A program made the position numbers and the translations under genes. The notes beneath the pieces were generated by a model. The model was not told the DNA's origin and made no database searches. It saw only the letters and a list, made by a program, of their open reading frames with translations. A DNA stretch of 64,000 bases from Mucilaginibacter sp. dw_454 (GTDB lineage Bacteria; Bacteroidota; Bacteroidia; Sphingobacteriales; Sphingobacteriaceae): contig NZ_JAAVVB010000001.1 in assembly GCF_018449775.1 (NCBI RefSeq), positions 372,001 to 436,000 on the forward strand. The letters are read 5' to 3'. Positions 39,503 through 48,932 of this stretch are shown piece by piece. How positions within the stretch are numbered: the first letter of the stretch is position 1; each line of letters opens with the position of its first letter.

Positions 39503-39523
39503 GTTTAAATGAAATAAAAAAAG

Positions 39524-39601
39524 CGTCATTGCGAGCGTAGCGTGGCAATCTCTGAGCGAGCGATCCGGAGATCGTCACGCTCGTTCCTCGCTCACGATGA
39601 C
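39524..39601. repeat. REPIN-like inverted repeat, copy 4
   Basis: CGTCATTGCGAGCGTAGCG on the left; the right side ends CTCGCTCACGATGAC. It lies 22 bp after the tig terminator. Confidence 0.75.
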
Positions 39602-39726
39602 TTGTTGAAGAAAAGGGGGTAGTATTTTTTCTTTTTCTAAACTTTATAATTTAAAATATATTCAACTAAAAACTATATTTATCGCGGGCTTGCCCGCATC
39701 ACAACAAAAGCTAAATACATATACAC

Positions 39727-40461
39727 ATGAACAGTAATCCAGATAAAAACGAATTCAGAAAATATGCTGTAAAACATCATCGTATCAGCAGCACTTATGT
39801 AGATAAATTTATCGGCAATGTAAACCGCAGCAACGCGCCAAGCGGTATAGCCACTGGCCCGGGCATCACCGGTTACACGCCTTACATTATTGAAGAGCGC
39901 CAGTTAAATATTTCGCAATTAGACGTGTTCTCTCGTTTAATGATGGATCGTATTATTTTCCTGGGCGATCCCATCTATGATCAAAATGCCAATGTTATCC
40001 AGGCGCAGTTGTTATTCCTGCAATCTGCCGATGCTAAACGCGATATTCAATTGTATATCAACTCTCCGGGCGGCTCTGTTTATGCTGGTCTGGGTATTTA
40101 TGATACCATGCAACTGATATCGAATGATGTAGCTACCATCTGTACAGGTTTGGCAGCTTCAATGGGCGCAGTGTTGTTAGTAGCCGGTGCCGAAGGTAAA
40201 CGCGCTGCATTACCGCATTCAAGGGTGATGATTCACCAGCCATCGGGCGGTGCACAAGGTCAGCAATCTGATATTGAGATTTCTTACCACGAGATCACTA
40301 AATTGAAAAAAGAATTATACCAGATCATTGCAGATCATAGCGGTGCATCGTACGAAAAAGTACACGATGCATCAGACCGCGATTACTGGATGATAGCCGA
40401 AGAAGCCAAAGAGTTTGGTATGATCGACGAAATATTAAGAGGTAACAAAACAAAGAAGTAA
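39727..40461 (+). CDS. clpP: ATP-dependent Clp protease proteolytic subunit
   Basis: 244 residues, roughly 40 longer than E. coli ClpP because of an N-terminal extension (about residues 1-50). The catalytic Ser lies in GLAASMGAVLLVAGA and the His in LPHSRVMIHQPSGG; the catalytic Asp follows in the C-terminal third. It forms a serine protease barrel that works with ClpX, encoded just downstream. Confidence 0.95.
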   Translation: MNSNPDKNEFRKYAVKHHRISSTYVDKFIGNVNRSNAPSGIATGPGITGYTPYIIEERQLNISQLDVFSRLMMDRIIFLGDPIYDQNANVIQAQLLFLQSADAKRDIQLYINSPGGSVYAGLGIYDTMQLISNDVATICTGLAASMGAVLLVAGAEGKRAALPHSRVMIHQPSGGAQGQQSDIEISYHEITKLKKELYQIIADHSGASYEKVHDASDRDYWMIAEEAKEFGMIDEILRGNKTKK

Positions 40462-40473
40462 TTCAATAGTTGA

Positions 40474-40558
40474 GTAGTCAGAAGTCCGTAAGTCGGATAA
40501 GTCCGTAAGTCAATTTTTTTGGCCATCAGACTTTCCGGACTTTCGGACTTCCCGACTA
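40474..40558. repeat. Self-repetitive inverted repeat between clpP and clpX
   Basis: Left arm has AGAAGTCCGTAAGTC then ATAAGTCCGTAAGTC; right arm has ACTTTCCGG, ACTTTCGG and ACTTCCCGACT. The arms pair with each other and each is internally repeated. Confidence 0.6.
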
Positions 40559-40590
40559 TTTGTAATATCAATATTGAATAAGTATTTTTG
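40559..40590 (+). promoter_or_regulatory. Promoter of clpX
   Basis: TTTG (40559-40562), 20 bp spacing, TATTTTTG (40583-40590): both boxes match the Bacteroidota consensus exactly. The -33 box touches the right arm of the preceding inverted repeat. The leader would be about 15 nt. Confidence 0.7.
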
Positions 40591-40610
40591 CTAAATAACA
40601 AAGTATCACA

Positions 40611-41849
40611 ATGAATAAAAATAGTAAAGAGATAAGGTGTTCATTTTGCGGCGCAGGCAAGCAAGATTCACTGATGCTTATAGCGGGGTTGGATGCACAT
40701 ATTTGTGATAAATGCGTTAACCAGGCTAATGAAATACTAGCCGAAGAATTAAAAGTGCGTAAGGTTAAAGCCTCGCCAAGCTCTCCCGCAATACTAAAAC
40801 CTGCCGAAATTAAAGGTCATCTTGACCAATATGTTATCGGCCAGGACGATGCTAAAAAGATCTTATCTGTTGCTACCTACAACCACTACAAGCGTTTAAA
40901 TCAGCGTATTGATAAAGATGAGGTTGAGATTGAAAAATCCAACATCATTATGGTGGGCGAAACCGGCACCGGTAAAACCTTATTAGCTAAAACTTTAGCA
41001 AAAATATTAAACGTTCCGTTTTGCATTTGCGATGCCACTGTGTTAACAGAAGCGGGTTATGTAGGCGAGGACGTGGAAAGTATATTAACCCGTTTGCTGC
41101 AATCTGCAGATTATGATGTGGCCCTTGCCGAAAAAGGTATTGTATACATTGACGAAGTTGATAAAATTGCCCGCAAAAGCGATAATGCTTCTATAACCCG
41201 CGACGTTAGCGGCGAGGGTGTACAGCAAGCATTATTAAAAATACTGGAAGGTACTATGGTTAACGTACCACCGCAAGGCGGACGTAAACACCCCGACCAA
41301 AAAATGATTACGGTTAATACCAGCAATATTTTATTTATATGCGGTGGAGCTTTTGATGGCATCGATAAAAAAATAGCTAACCGTTTGCGCACACAAACCG
41401 TGGGCTACAAATTAAAAGGTAACGAAGGCGAGGTTGATTTAAAGAACCTTTACAAATACATTACTCCGCAAGATTTGAAATCATTTGGTTTAATACCCGA
41501 GTTGATTGGCCGTTTACCGGTGTTGACTTACCTTAATCCGTTGGATAGGGAAGCCCTGCACAATATATTAACCGAGCCAAAAAACTCATTGTTAAAACAA
41601 TACAAAAAGTTATTTGAATACGAAGGTGTTAAACTGGAGTTTGACGACGAAGTGCTTGACTTTATTGTAGATAAAGCAATGGAGTTTAAATTAGGCGCCC
41701 GTGGCTTACGCTCAATTTGCGAAGCGATAATGATTGATGCGATGTTTGAGTTCCCGTCTAAAAAAGACATCAAGAAACTGAACATTACTTTAGATTACGC
41801 TCACGAGAAATTTGACCGTTCTGACCTTAAAAAGTTAAAAGTGGCTTAA
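40611..41849 (+). CDS. clpX: ATP-dependent Clp protease ATP-binding subunit ClpX
   Basis: AAA+ unfoldase that feeds ClpP. 412 residues: an N-terminal zinc-binding domain ([10 protein letters not shown], then ICDKC), Walker A GETGTGKT, the DEVDKI Walker B and the pore loop [10 protein letters not shown]. The ClpP-docking loop region lies about residues 235-260. It has its own promoter, so it need not be cotranscribed with clpP. Confidence 0.97.
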   Translation: MNKNSKEIRCSFCGAGKQDSLMLIAGLDAHICDKCVNQANEILAEELKVRKVKASPSSPAILKPAEIKGHLDQYVIGQDDAKKILSVATYNHYKRLNQRIDKDEVEIEKSNIIMVGETGTGKTLLAKTLAKILNVPFCICDATVLTEAGYVGEDVESILTRLLQSADYDVALAEKGIVYIDEVDKIARKSDNASITRDVSGEGVQQALLKILEGTMVNVPPQGGRKHPDQKMITVNTSNILFICGGAFDGIDKKIANRLRTQTVGYKLKGNEGEVDLKNLYKYITPQDLKSFGLIPELIGRLPVLTYLNPLDREALHNILTEPKNSLLKQYKKLFEYEGVKLEFDDEVLDFIVDKAMEFKLGARGLRSICEAIMIDAMFEFPSKKDIKKLNITLDYAHEKFDRSDLKKLKVA

Positions 41850-41930
41850 CAACAAAGCAAAGCCCAACGGCGATATTTGTTATAAATTAAACTGCAGCCC
41901 TGGTTTTACAACCGGGGTTTGCTGTATAAA

Positions 41931-42041
41931 AGCCCTCCCAACTCTCCCCGAGGGGGAGGGCTAACAGAAAAATTTGACTAATTTTAAAATATAACTATAA
42001 CCATAAAGAAGTCTCCCCTTTGGGAGAGATTTAGAGGGGGT
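41931..42041. repeat. CCCTCCC/GAGGGG inverted repeat, second copy
   Basis: AGCCCTCCCAACTCTCCCCG on the left, GTCTCCCC and TTAGAGGGGGT on the right. It reaches to within 3 bp of the AMP nucleosidase start, so it forms the end of that leader. Confidence 0.55.
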
Positions 42042-42044
42042 ACT

Positions 42045-42899
42045 ATGAACGAACAGCTGAACATAAAGAAAGAAGGAGAAGACCTTCCGAAAGTAAAAGA
42101 AGTAAGCAGCCCGGTAAAATCGGGCTTAAAAACAAAGGATGCTATTGTTGCCAACTGGCTGCCACGTTATACCGGCCGCCCACTGGAAGAGTTTGGCGAG
42201 TACATTATCCTCACCAATTTTTCAAAGTACATTCAGCTATTCTCTGAATGGAATGACAATGCGCCAATTATGGGTGTTGATAAACCAATGCAAAGCGTTA
42301 CAGCTAAAGGTATCACCATCATCAACTTTGGTATGGGCAGCTCGGTAGCAGCTACGGTGATGGATCTGCTGACCGCAATTCACCCTAAAGCAGTGATATT
42401 TTTAGGTAAATGCGGTGGCTTAAAACGTAAAAATAATGTAGGCGATTTAATTCTGCCAATCGCAGCCATCAGAGGTGAGGGTACATCTAATGATTACCTG
42501 CCGGCTGAAGTGCCTGCGTTGCCTTCGTTTGCTTTGCAGAAAGCCATATCGACCACTATTCGCGACTTCTCGCTGGATTACTGGACCGGAACCTGTTACA
42601 CCACCAACCGCCGCGTTTGGGAGCACGACAAGAAGTTTAAAAGCTATCTGAAAGAATTGCGCGCTATGGCTGTTGATATGGAAACCGCTACTATTTTTAC
42701 CTGCGGATTTGCCAACAAAATACCAACCGGCGCATTGCTTTTAGTATCAGATCAACCAATGATCCCCGAAGGTGTTAAAACCAGCGAAAGCGACTCGAAA
42801 GTTACCGGTCAGTTTGTTGAAACACATTTAAAAGTTGGTATAGAATCGCTGAAGCAATTAATTAATGGCGGTTTAACGGTGAAACACTTGCGCTTTTAA
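42045..42899 (+). CDS. amn: AMP nucleosidase (Bacteroidota type)
   Basis: 284 residues of the nucleoside phosphorylase/nucleosidase fold: INFGMGSSVAATVMDLL, IFLGKCGGLKR, and the base/ribose site VDMETATIFTCGF. The length and the N-terminal region GRPLEEFGEYIILTNFSKYI match the compact AMP nucleosidase, which splits AMP to adenine and ribose 5-phosphate and lacks the long N-terminal regulatory part of the E. coli enzyme. A different purine nucleosidase specificity cannot be excluded. Confidence 0.85.
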   Translation: MNEQLNIKKEGEDLPKVKEVSSPVKSGLKTKDAIVANWLPRYTGRPLEEFGEYIILTNFSKYIQLFSEWNDNAPIMGVDKPMQSVTAKGITIINFGMGSSVAATVMDLLTAIHPKAVIFLGKCGGLKRKNNVGDLILPIAAIRGEGTSNDYLPAEVPALPSFALQKAISTTIRDFSLDYWTGTCYTTNRRVWEHDKKFKSYLKELRAMAVDMETATIFTCGFANKIPTGALLLVSDQPMIPEGVKTSESDSKVTGQFVETHLKVGIESLKQLINGGLTVKHLRF

Positions 42900-42900
42900 G

Positions 42901-42987
42901 TGATTAGTGAGCGGTGAATAGTGATTAGTTTTAAATATATCTATCTTCATCATTCACTAATCTCCAATCACTAATCTCTAATCACTA
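42901..42987. repeat. Self-repetitive inverted repeat after the AMP nucleosidase gene
   Basis: TGATTAGTGA and ATAGTGATTAG on the left; CACTAATCTCCAATCACTAA and CTCTAATCAC on the right. Its right arm shares long words with 9531-9562 after rho. Confidence 0.6.
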
Positions 42988-42992
42988 AACTC

Positions 42993-44351
42993 ATGTGGTA
43001 CAATAATATACTGGAAACCATAGGCCATACGCCCATGGTGAAATTGAATAAAATAGCAAAAGACATCCCTGCAACGGTACTGGCTAAGATAGAGACCACT
43101 AATCCCGGCAACTCTATTAAGGACCGTATGGCGCTAAAAATGATAGAGGATGCCGAGCGCAGCGGAAAGCTCAAACCCGGCGGCACCATCATTGAGGGTA
43201 CATCGGGCAATACCGGTATGGGCCTGGCCATTGCGGCAGTAATTAAAGGCTACAAATGTATTTTTACGAGTACCGATAAGCAATCGAAAGAGAAGTTTGA
43301 CGCTTTGCGTGCCTTTGGCGCCGAAGTAATAGTTTGTCCTACTAACGTTGATCCTGAAGATCCTCGATCTTACTATTCGGTATCATCGCGTTTAGAGCGC
43401 GAGGTGCCAAATTCATGGAAACCTAATCAGTATGATAACCTGTCTAACAGCCAGGCACATTATGAGTCTACCGGCCCGGAGATCTGGGAGCAGACAGAAG
43501 GCAAGATCACACACCTGATAGCAGGTGTAGGCACAGGTGGGACCATATCCGGCATCGCCAAATATTTAAAAGAACAAAACCCGGCTGTCCAGATTTTGGG
43601 TATTGACACTTATGGCTCGGTATTTAAAAAATACAAAGAAACCGGCGAGTTCGATAAAAACGAGATCTATCCATACATAACCGAAGGTATTGGCGAGGAC
43701 TTTTTACCCGCCAACGTAAACTTTGAGCTGATAGATCATTTCGAAAAAGTAAGCGATAAAGACGCCGCGCTAATGACACGCGAGGTGGCCCGTAAAGAAG
43801 GCATTTTTGCCGGTAACTCTACAGGCTCTGCTATAGCTGGTTTACTACAGATGAAGGATAAGTTTAAAGAAGGTGATGTAGTTGTGATCATTTTCCCCGA
43901 TCATGGCACCCGCTACCTGGGCAAAATGTACAATGACGATTGGCTGCGCGATCGTGGTTTCCTGAAAGAAGAGAAACTGACCGCTAAAGACATCATCCGC
44001 AAAAAAGAAAGCCAGGAAATTGTAACTATCGATATCGAGAAAACTATCCTTGAAGCTATCAATACTATCAAATCGCTCAATATTTCACAGATCCCGGTTA
44101 CGCAAGCGGGTATGGTAATGGGTAAAATTACCGAAAGCGATATCCTGAATGCGTTGTTAGAAAATCCATCACTGAAATCTCAGCCCGTGAAAAATATTAC
44201 GACAGCGCCGTTCCCGTTTGTGGATGTGAATACCTCGATTGATAAAATCTCGGCGATGATCAATAATGATAATATTGCCGTATTGGTTGAGCATAATGGC
44301 CAGATTGCTATTATTACGCAGTACGATATTATTAATGCGATATCGGCATAA
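42993..44351 (+). CDS. Cystathionine beta-synthase-like PLP enzyme with CBS pair
   Basis: 452 residues. Residues 1-320 are a fold type II PLP enzyme: NPGNSIKDRMALKMIEDA holds the Schiff-base Lys, GTSGNTGMGLA and AGVGTGGTISG bind the cofactor phosphate and substrate. Residues about 335-452 are two CBS domains (ITESDILNALLEN, ITQYDIINAIS) that could bind adenosyl ligands and regulate activity. Family members make cystathionine from serine and homocysteine; without a biochemical test, cysteine synthase activity remains an alternative. Confidence 0.87.
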   Translation: MWYNNILETIGHTPMVKLNKIAKDIPATVLAKIETTNPGNSIKDRMALKMIEDAERSGKLKPGGTIIEGTSGNTGMGLAIAAVIKGYKCIFTSTDKQSKEKFDALRAFGAEVIVCPTNVDPEDPRSYYSVSSRLEREVPNSWKPNQYDNLSNSQAHYESTGPEIWEQTEGKITHLIAGVGTGGTISGIAKYLKEQNPAVQILGIDTYGSVFKKYKETGEFDKNEIYPYITEGIGEDFLPANVNFELIDHFEKVSDKDAALMTREVARKEGIFAGNSTGSAIAGLLQMKDKFKEGDVVVIIFPDHGTRYLGKMYNDDWLRDRGFLKEEKLTAKDIIRKKESQEIVTIDIEKTILEAINTIKSLNISQIPVTQAGMVMGKITESDILNALLENPSLKSQPVKNITTAPFPFVDVNTSIDKISAMINNDNIAVLVEHNGQIAIITQYDIINAISA

Positions 44352-44360
44352 ATAACTTTT

Positions 44361-44444
44361 TGTCATTGCGAGCGTAGCGTGGCAATCGCAAGTAGAAAGG
44401 AATAAACGCGTGCGATTGCTTCGTCGTTCCTCCTCGCAATGACA
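44361..44444. repeat. REPIN-like inverted repeat, copy 5
   Basis: TGTCATTGCGAGCGTAGCG on the left and CCTCCTCGCAATGACA on the right, between the synthase and murA. Nearly the same arms recur at 50313-50399. Confidence 0.8.
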
Positions 44445-44581
44445 ACTATGTTTGCACATTTTTAATGTGCAAACATTCCTCTCTACACACCCCCAAAAAC
44501 AAAAATATATTTATAATCTTTGTACAGAGCGTGTGCTAATATAACCGCGCCTGTAAACTATTAAATATCAAACATCAACCC

Positions 44582-45889
44582 ATGGTAAACGCATTTGAAA
44601 TACAGGGTGGCAAGCCGTTAAAAGGCGAAATAACACCGCAAGGTGCCAAAAACGAAGCCTTACAGATCCTTTCGGCTGTACTGCTTACTGAAGAGAAAAT
44701 AACGATCAGCAATATCCCTGATATTAAAGATGTAAATAAGCTTATTGAGCTTTTGGGCGATATGGGCGTTATAGTTGAGCGCCTGGGCGATGATACTTAC
44801 AGCTTTGAAGCAAAAGATATAGACCAGGACTTTTTCCAGTCGGATGCCTTTAAAGCAAAAGGTGGAGGTTTACGTGGGTCGATCATGATTGTTGGTCCGC
44901 TGTTAGCCCGTTTTGGCAAAGCATCTATCCCAAAACCTGGTGGCGACAAAATTGGCCGTCGTAGATTAGATACTCACTTCCTGGGCTTTGAAAAATTAGG
45001 TGCGCAGTTTAATTATAATCCTGAGGACGGCTTTTATAATGTAGATGCTTCTGATTTAAAAGGTACCTATATCCTGTTAGACGAGGCGTCGGTAACCGGT
45101 ACTGCCAACATTGTGATGGCCGCGGTGTTGTCTAAAGGCACTACCACCATCTACAACGCAGCTTGCGAGCCTTACCTGCAACAGCTGTGCAAAATGCTGA
45201 ATAGGATGGGCGCCAAAATCAGTGGCATCGGTTCAAACCTGTTGACTATCGAAGGCGTTACCCGTCTGGGTGGTACAGAACACCGTATGCTGCCGGATAT
45301 GATAGAGATAGGTTCATTCATTGGCTTAGCGGCTATGACCGGTTCTGAAATCACTATAAAAAATGTACACTATCCCGAGCTTGGAATGATTCCTGATGTA
45401 TTTAAGCGTTTGGGTATCAAATTAGAGCTTAGGGGCGACGATATCTACATCCCTGCACAAGATCATTACGAGATAGAAACCTTCATTGACGGCTCTATCA
45501 TGACCATTGCCGATGCACCATGGCCAGGCTTTACGCCGGATCTGCTGAGCATTGTGCTGGTAGTTGCCATACAAGCCAAAGGCTCGGTATTGATCCACCA
45601 AAAAATGTTCGAGAGCCGTTTGTTTTTTGTGGATAAACTGTTGGATATGGGCGCACAAATTATCCTTTGCGATCCGCACCGTGCTACCGTTATCGGTTTG
45701 GATAAACAAGTGCAGCTGCGCGGTATCTCTATGACCTCGCCGGATATTCGCGCCGGAGTTTCATTGCTTATCGCAGCGCTATCGGCACAAGGAAAATCAA
45801 CTATTTACAATATCGAACAAATAGAGCGTGGCTATCAGCATATTGATAAACGCCTGCAAGCTTTAGGCGCCGATATTAAACGCATTTAG
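44582..45889 (+). CDS. murA: UDP-N-acetylglucosamine 1-carboxyvinyltransferase
   Basis: First committed step of peptidoglycan synthesis: enolpyruvyl transfer from PEP. 435 residues with the two inside-out alpha/beta domains. Residues about 22-23 (Lys-Asn in AKNEALQIL) match the substrate-binding pair. The active-site loop reads GGDKIGRRRLDTH, so the Cys that binds fosfomycin in E. coli (Cys115) is Asp here. Enzymes with this change in other bacteria work but are not alkylated by fosfomycin. A terminator-like hairpin follows. Confidence 0.96.
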   Translation: MVNAFEIQGGKPLKGEITPQGAKNEALQILSAVLLTEEKITISNIPDIKDVNKLIELLGDMGVIVERLGDDTYSFEAKDIDQDFFQSDAFKAKGGGLRGSIMIVGPLLARFGKASIPKPGGDKIGRRRLDTHFLGFEKLGAQFNYNPEDGFYNVDASDLKGTYILLDEASVTGTANIVMAAVLSKGTTTIYNAACEPYLQQLCKMLNRMGAKISGIGSNLLTIEGVTRLGGTEHRMLPDMIEIGSFIGLAAMTGSEITIKNVHYPELGMIPDVFKRLGIKLELRGDDIYIPAQDHYEIETFIDGSIMTIADAPWPGFTPDLLSIVLVVAIQAKGSVLIHQKMFESRLFFVDKLLDMGAQIILCDPHRATVIGLDKQVQLRGISMTSPDIRAGVSLLIAALSAQGKSTIYNIEQIERGYQHIDKRLQALGADIKRI

Positions 45890-45890
45890 G

Positions 45891-46062
45891 CTGAAAGCAG
45901 AAAGACCAAAGCAGAAAGCTACGGTATGATTGAAAAAATAACGGAAGGTTAAAGTTTTACACACAAGGCTTTAACCTTTTTGCTTAAAAATGCTTTCCAT
46001 TTTGGTCTTTTAGCTTTCGGCTTTAAAAAAAGCTTTTAGCTTTAGTCTTTCTGCTTTCGCCT
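45891..46062. repeat. Self-repetitive inverted repeat after murA, with terminator
   Basis: GAAAGCAGAAAGACC and AGCAGAAAGC on the left match several AGCTTTC / TCTTTCTGCTTTC words on the right. Nested inside, AAGGTTAAAG / CTTTAACCTT (45945-45954 and 45969-45978) plus T run form a plausible terminator. Confidence 0.6.
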
Positions 46063-46101
46063 CAAAAAACTATCTTTATGTACTAACCACTAATAACCTG
46101 C

Positions 46102-47661
46102 ATGTCCTACCAAAACCGGAAATCGAGTTACACCAACTTTATCCTGATTTTTGTATTGATTAAAATAGGCTTGAACGCGCTGGCCATCTCGCATTTTGGT
46201 TTCCATCGGGATGAACTTTTGCACCTTGCCCTGGGCGATCATTTGGATTGGGGCTATAAAGAAGTGCCGCCGTTTATTGCCGTGTTGGCTAAACTCACTA
46301 CCACACTATTTGGCGACTCTGTAGTAGCAACCCGTATATTCAGCACTATTGGCGGTGCGTTAATTGTTTGGCTGGTAGGTTTAATCACCGTTGAATTTGG
46401 CGGCAAAATGTTCGCTATTACGCTGGCCTGTTTAGGTATTATTTTCGCACCTGCGTTTGTTGCCAGCGATTACCTTTTTCAACCTGTAGTATTTGATCAG
46501 CTGTGGTGGGTTTTGGCCGTGTGGCTCATTGTCAGGTACATTAACCGCCATTCGGTAAAGTATTTATATTTTTTAGGGCTGGTAATTGGCGTGGGGCTGC
46601 TCACCAAATATACTATGGGCTTTTTTACCCTGGCTCTGCTAATAGGTTTGTTGTTTACAAAGCAACGCAAGTTGTTGTGGAACAGGCATATCATTGGCGC
46701 TGCCGGGCTTGCTTTGCTCATTTTTTTGCCTAATATAATCTGGCAGTTTACCCACCACCTGCCGGTGGTTACGCACATGAAAACGCTGCAAAAATATCAG
46801 CTGAATTATATTACTCCCGGTAATTTTATACGCCAGCAAATTGCAGTTAACGGTATCTGTTTGTTTTTATGGTTGGTTGGGTTTGGCTTTCTGTTATTTT
46901 CATTCAAGCTGCGCAAGTTTCAGTTCCTGGCGTTTGCCTATGTGCTGATATTTTTGTTTCTGATGGAGATGAGTGGCAAAAACTATTATCTGTTTGGCGC
47001 ATACCCCATGTTGTTTGCCGCCGGCGGATATGCGTTTGAACGTTGGATAAAGATTAAGTATACGCCTCTGCGCGCCTTGGCTGTGTTGTTTTTTACCTTA
47101 CCCAATTTAATATTGCTGCCGATGCTGTTGCCGGTGTTGCCCTTCAACTCAACCCTCGCGGTGTTTAATTATGTGGGAAACCATACCGACATTTTTAAGT
47201 TTGCAGTAACCTGGGAAGACCAGCAGGTGCACCCGCTTACCCAGGATTATGCAGATATGCTGGGCTGGGATGAAATGGCGCAAAAAGTTGCCAAAGCTTA
47301 TTATAACCTTACCCCCGAGCAAAGAAAAAACACCCAGATATATGCCGACAACTACGGCGAAGCAAGCGCAATACATCATTTTGGCAAACAATATAACTTG
47401 CCTGAGATTATATCATTAAACAGTAGCTTTACCCTTTGGGCGCCAACCGACTTAAATGCGCATTACATAATTTATGTGGATGAAGACATGGGCGATAAAG
47501 TAAAAAGATTTGCCGCAATTACCGATACTTGCCGGCAATTGAGCCAGGTTGATAACCCAATGTCAAGAGAAAAAGGTACGGCTATACTTTTACTGGTAAA
47601 CGCTAAACCGTCATTAAACTCGGTTTATAAAAGTGAGTTGGCCGAAAAAAGATTAAAGTAA
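46102..47661 (+). CDS. Membrane glycosyltransferase, GT39/ArnT-like
   Basis: 519 residues with about ten to twelve membrane helices. The first periplasmic loop has FHRDELLHLALGDHLDWGYKE with the Asp-Glu pair typical of GT-C enzymes that use a lipid-linked sugar (PMT/ArnT type). The C-terminal 130 residues form a soluble domain. It may decorate protein or lipid A, but the acceptor is not evident. A small DUF486 gene follows after 17 bp and is probably cotranscribed. Confidence 0.85.
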   Translation: MSYQNRKSSYTNFILIFVLIKIGLNALAISHFGFHRDELLHLALGDHLDWGYKEVPPFIAVLAKLTTTLFGDSVVATRIFSTIGGALIVWLVGLITVEFGGKMFAITLACLGIIFAPAFVASDYLFQPVVFDQLWWVLAVWLIVRYINRHSVKYLYFLGLVIGVGLLTKYTMGFFTLALLIGLLFTKQRKLLWNRHIIGAAGLALLIFLPNIIWQFTHHLPVVTHMKTLQKYQLNYITPGNFIRQQIAVNGICLFLWLVGFGFLLFSFKLRKFQFLAFAYVLIFLFLMEMSGKNYYLFGAYPMLFAAGGYAFERWIKIKYTPLRALAVLFFTLPNLILLPMLLPVLPFNSTLAVFNYVGNHTDIFKFAVTWEDQQVHPLTQDYADMLGWDEMAQKVAKAYYNLTPEQRKNTQIYADNYGEASAIHHFGKQYNLPEIISLNSSFTLWAPTDLNAHYIIYVDEDMGDKVKRFAAITDTCRQLSQVDNPMSREKGTAILLLVNAKPSLNSVYKSELAEKRLK

Positions 47662-47678
47662 TATAGTTACAAAATAAC

Positions 47679-48050
47679 ATGCGCGGATTAAAAACCATCA
47701 TCTTTCTACTCATATCGAATACCTTCATGACCTTTGCCTGGTATGGGCACTTAAAGTTTAAAGATTACGAATGGGGTAAAAACCTGGGCCTGATCTCGGT
47801 TATCTTAATCAGCTGGGGGCTGGCATTTTTTGAATATATGTTCCAGGTGCCTGCTAACCGCGCCGGTTTTAAAGGCGATGGCGGTCCGTTTACTTTGGTA
47901 CAGCTAAAAACTATTCAGGAAGCTATTACGCTTACCGTCTTTATGATCTTCTCGCTGGTTTTTTTCAAAACCGAGCGTTTCGGCTGGAACCACCTGATTG
48001 GTTTTGGGCTAATTGTGCTGGCCGTGTTTGTGATATTTAAGAAGTGGTAG
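47679..48050 (+). CDS. DUF486 / DMT-like small membrane protein
   Basis: 123 residues with four predicted membrane helices, matching the DUF486 family in length and pattern (MTFAWYGHLKFK, SWGLAFFEYMFQVPANR, ITLTVFMIFSLVFF). Related to half-size drug/metabolite transporters but of unknown function. Confidence 0.85.
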   Translation: MRGLKTIIFLLISNTFMTFAWYGHLKFKDYEWGKNLGLISVILISWGLAFFEYMFQVPANRAGFKGDGGPFTLVQLKTIQEAITLTVFMIFSLVFFKTERFGWNHLIGFGLIVLAVFVIFKKW

Positions 48051-48067
48051 GGTAGTTCTATAAACGA

Positions 48068-48150
48068 GTCATGCCGAATTTATTTCGGCATCCCACACGC
48101 TAAGTACAGCGTTCCTATATGATGGGATGCTGAAACAAGTTCAGCATGAC
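48068..48150. repeat. GTCATGCCGAA / TTCAGCATGAC inverted repeat
   Basis: 28-bp imperfect arms (48068-48095 and 48123-48150). This is a family separate from the GTCATTGCGAG palindromes and occurs once in the window, between convergent genes. Confidence 0.65.
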
Positions 48151-48173
48151 TTTATTAATATTATTACAGAAGG

Positions 48174-48932
48174 CTAAAACTTCTTACCACCGCCGCCGTT
48201 ATTACGGTTGCGCTGATTGTTGTTGTTATTATTGTTATTACGCGGGTTGTTGTTGTTATTGCGGCCGCCATTATTGCTTGAGCCACCGCCGCCGCCACGG
48301 TTATTCTGGTTGTTATTAGTACGGCCACCACGGTTATTGTTATTGGTTTGCACCGGCGGGCGATACTCAACTTTGTTCAGGTTGATAGACTCATCTACTT
48401 TCAATTCGCCTTTTGACAGGGCAACCAAATCGGCCAAAATCGTTTCGTCAGATACTGAATCTTTGTTCCACTGTACATAAGCCATTTTCATGAAGTTAGC
48501 TATAGCTTGTACCATGTGTTTACGGCGCTCAGGCTCCTCAATGCTTTTGGCTTTCTCTATCATCAGCTCAATGGTTTTGCCATAGTGCTTGTAACGGATA
48601 CGCTGATTTGGGTAACGCAAAGGCTCTGGTTTAATATGGATAGCATCCTCGGCCGGTTTAGGGTAAGGGGAATCCACATCTATCTTAAACTCAGAGATAA
48701 TGTGCAGGTGATCCCAAAGCTTGTGTTTGAAATCGGCTACGTCGCGCAGGTGTGGGTTCAGAAAACCCATCAGGTCTATCACTACCTGTGCGTAACGGTT
48801 ACGTTCTTCTTTAGTGGGCAGCGCAACAATGTACTTAACCATGTTTTGTACGTTACGGCCATATTCAGAAAGCAGCAATTTGCTTCTGGTTGAATTATAA
48901 TCAAAATTTGTAGGCGTGTTTTCGAATGCCAT
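48174..48932 (-). CDS. DUF4290 protein with Asn/Gly-rich tail
   Basis: 252 residues from ATG 48932, chosen because the conserved region (NYNSTRSKLLLSEYGRNVQ-like, here DYNSTRSKLLLSEYGRNVQ) starts a few residues later. Residues 1-185 are a conserved helical domain confined, as far as I know, to Bacteroidota. The last 65 residues are low-complexity Asn/Gly/Arg with RGG-like pairs, common in RNA-binding proteins and likely disordered. No function is established. Confidence 0.82.
   Translation of the reverse strand: MAFENTPTNFDYNSTRSKLLLSEYGRNVQNMVKYIVALPTKEERNRYAQVVIDLMGFLNPHLRDVADFKHKLWDHLHIISEFKIDVDSPYPKPAEDAIHIKPEPLRYPNQRIRYKHYGKTIELMIEKAKSIEEPERRKHMVQAIANFMKMAYVQWNKDSVSDETILADLVALSKGELKVDESINLNKVEYRPPVQTNNNNRGGRTNNNQNNRGGGGGSSNNGGRNNNNNPRNNNNNNNNQRNRNNGGGGKKF

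Noticed and set aside
48217..48480. Leu-rich plus-strand frame opposite the DUF4290 gene
   Set aside because: It is the complement of the Asn/Gly low-complexity tail and has no independent evidence.
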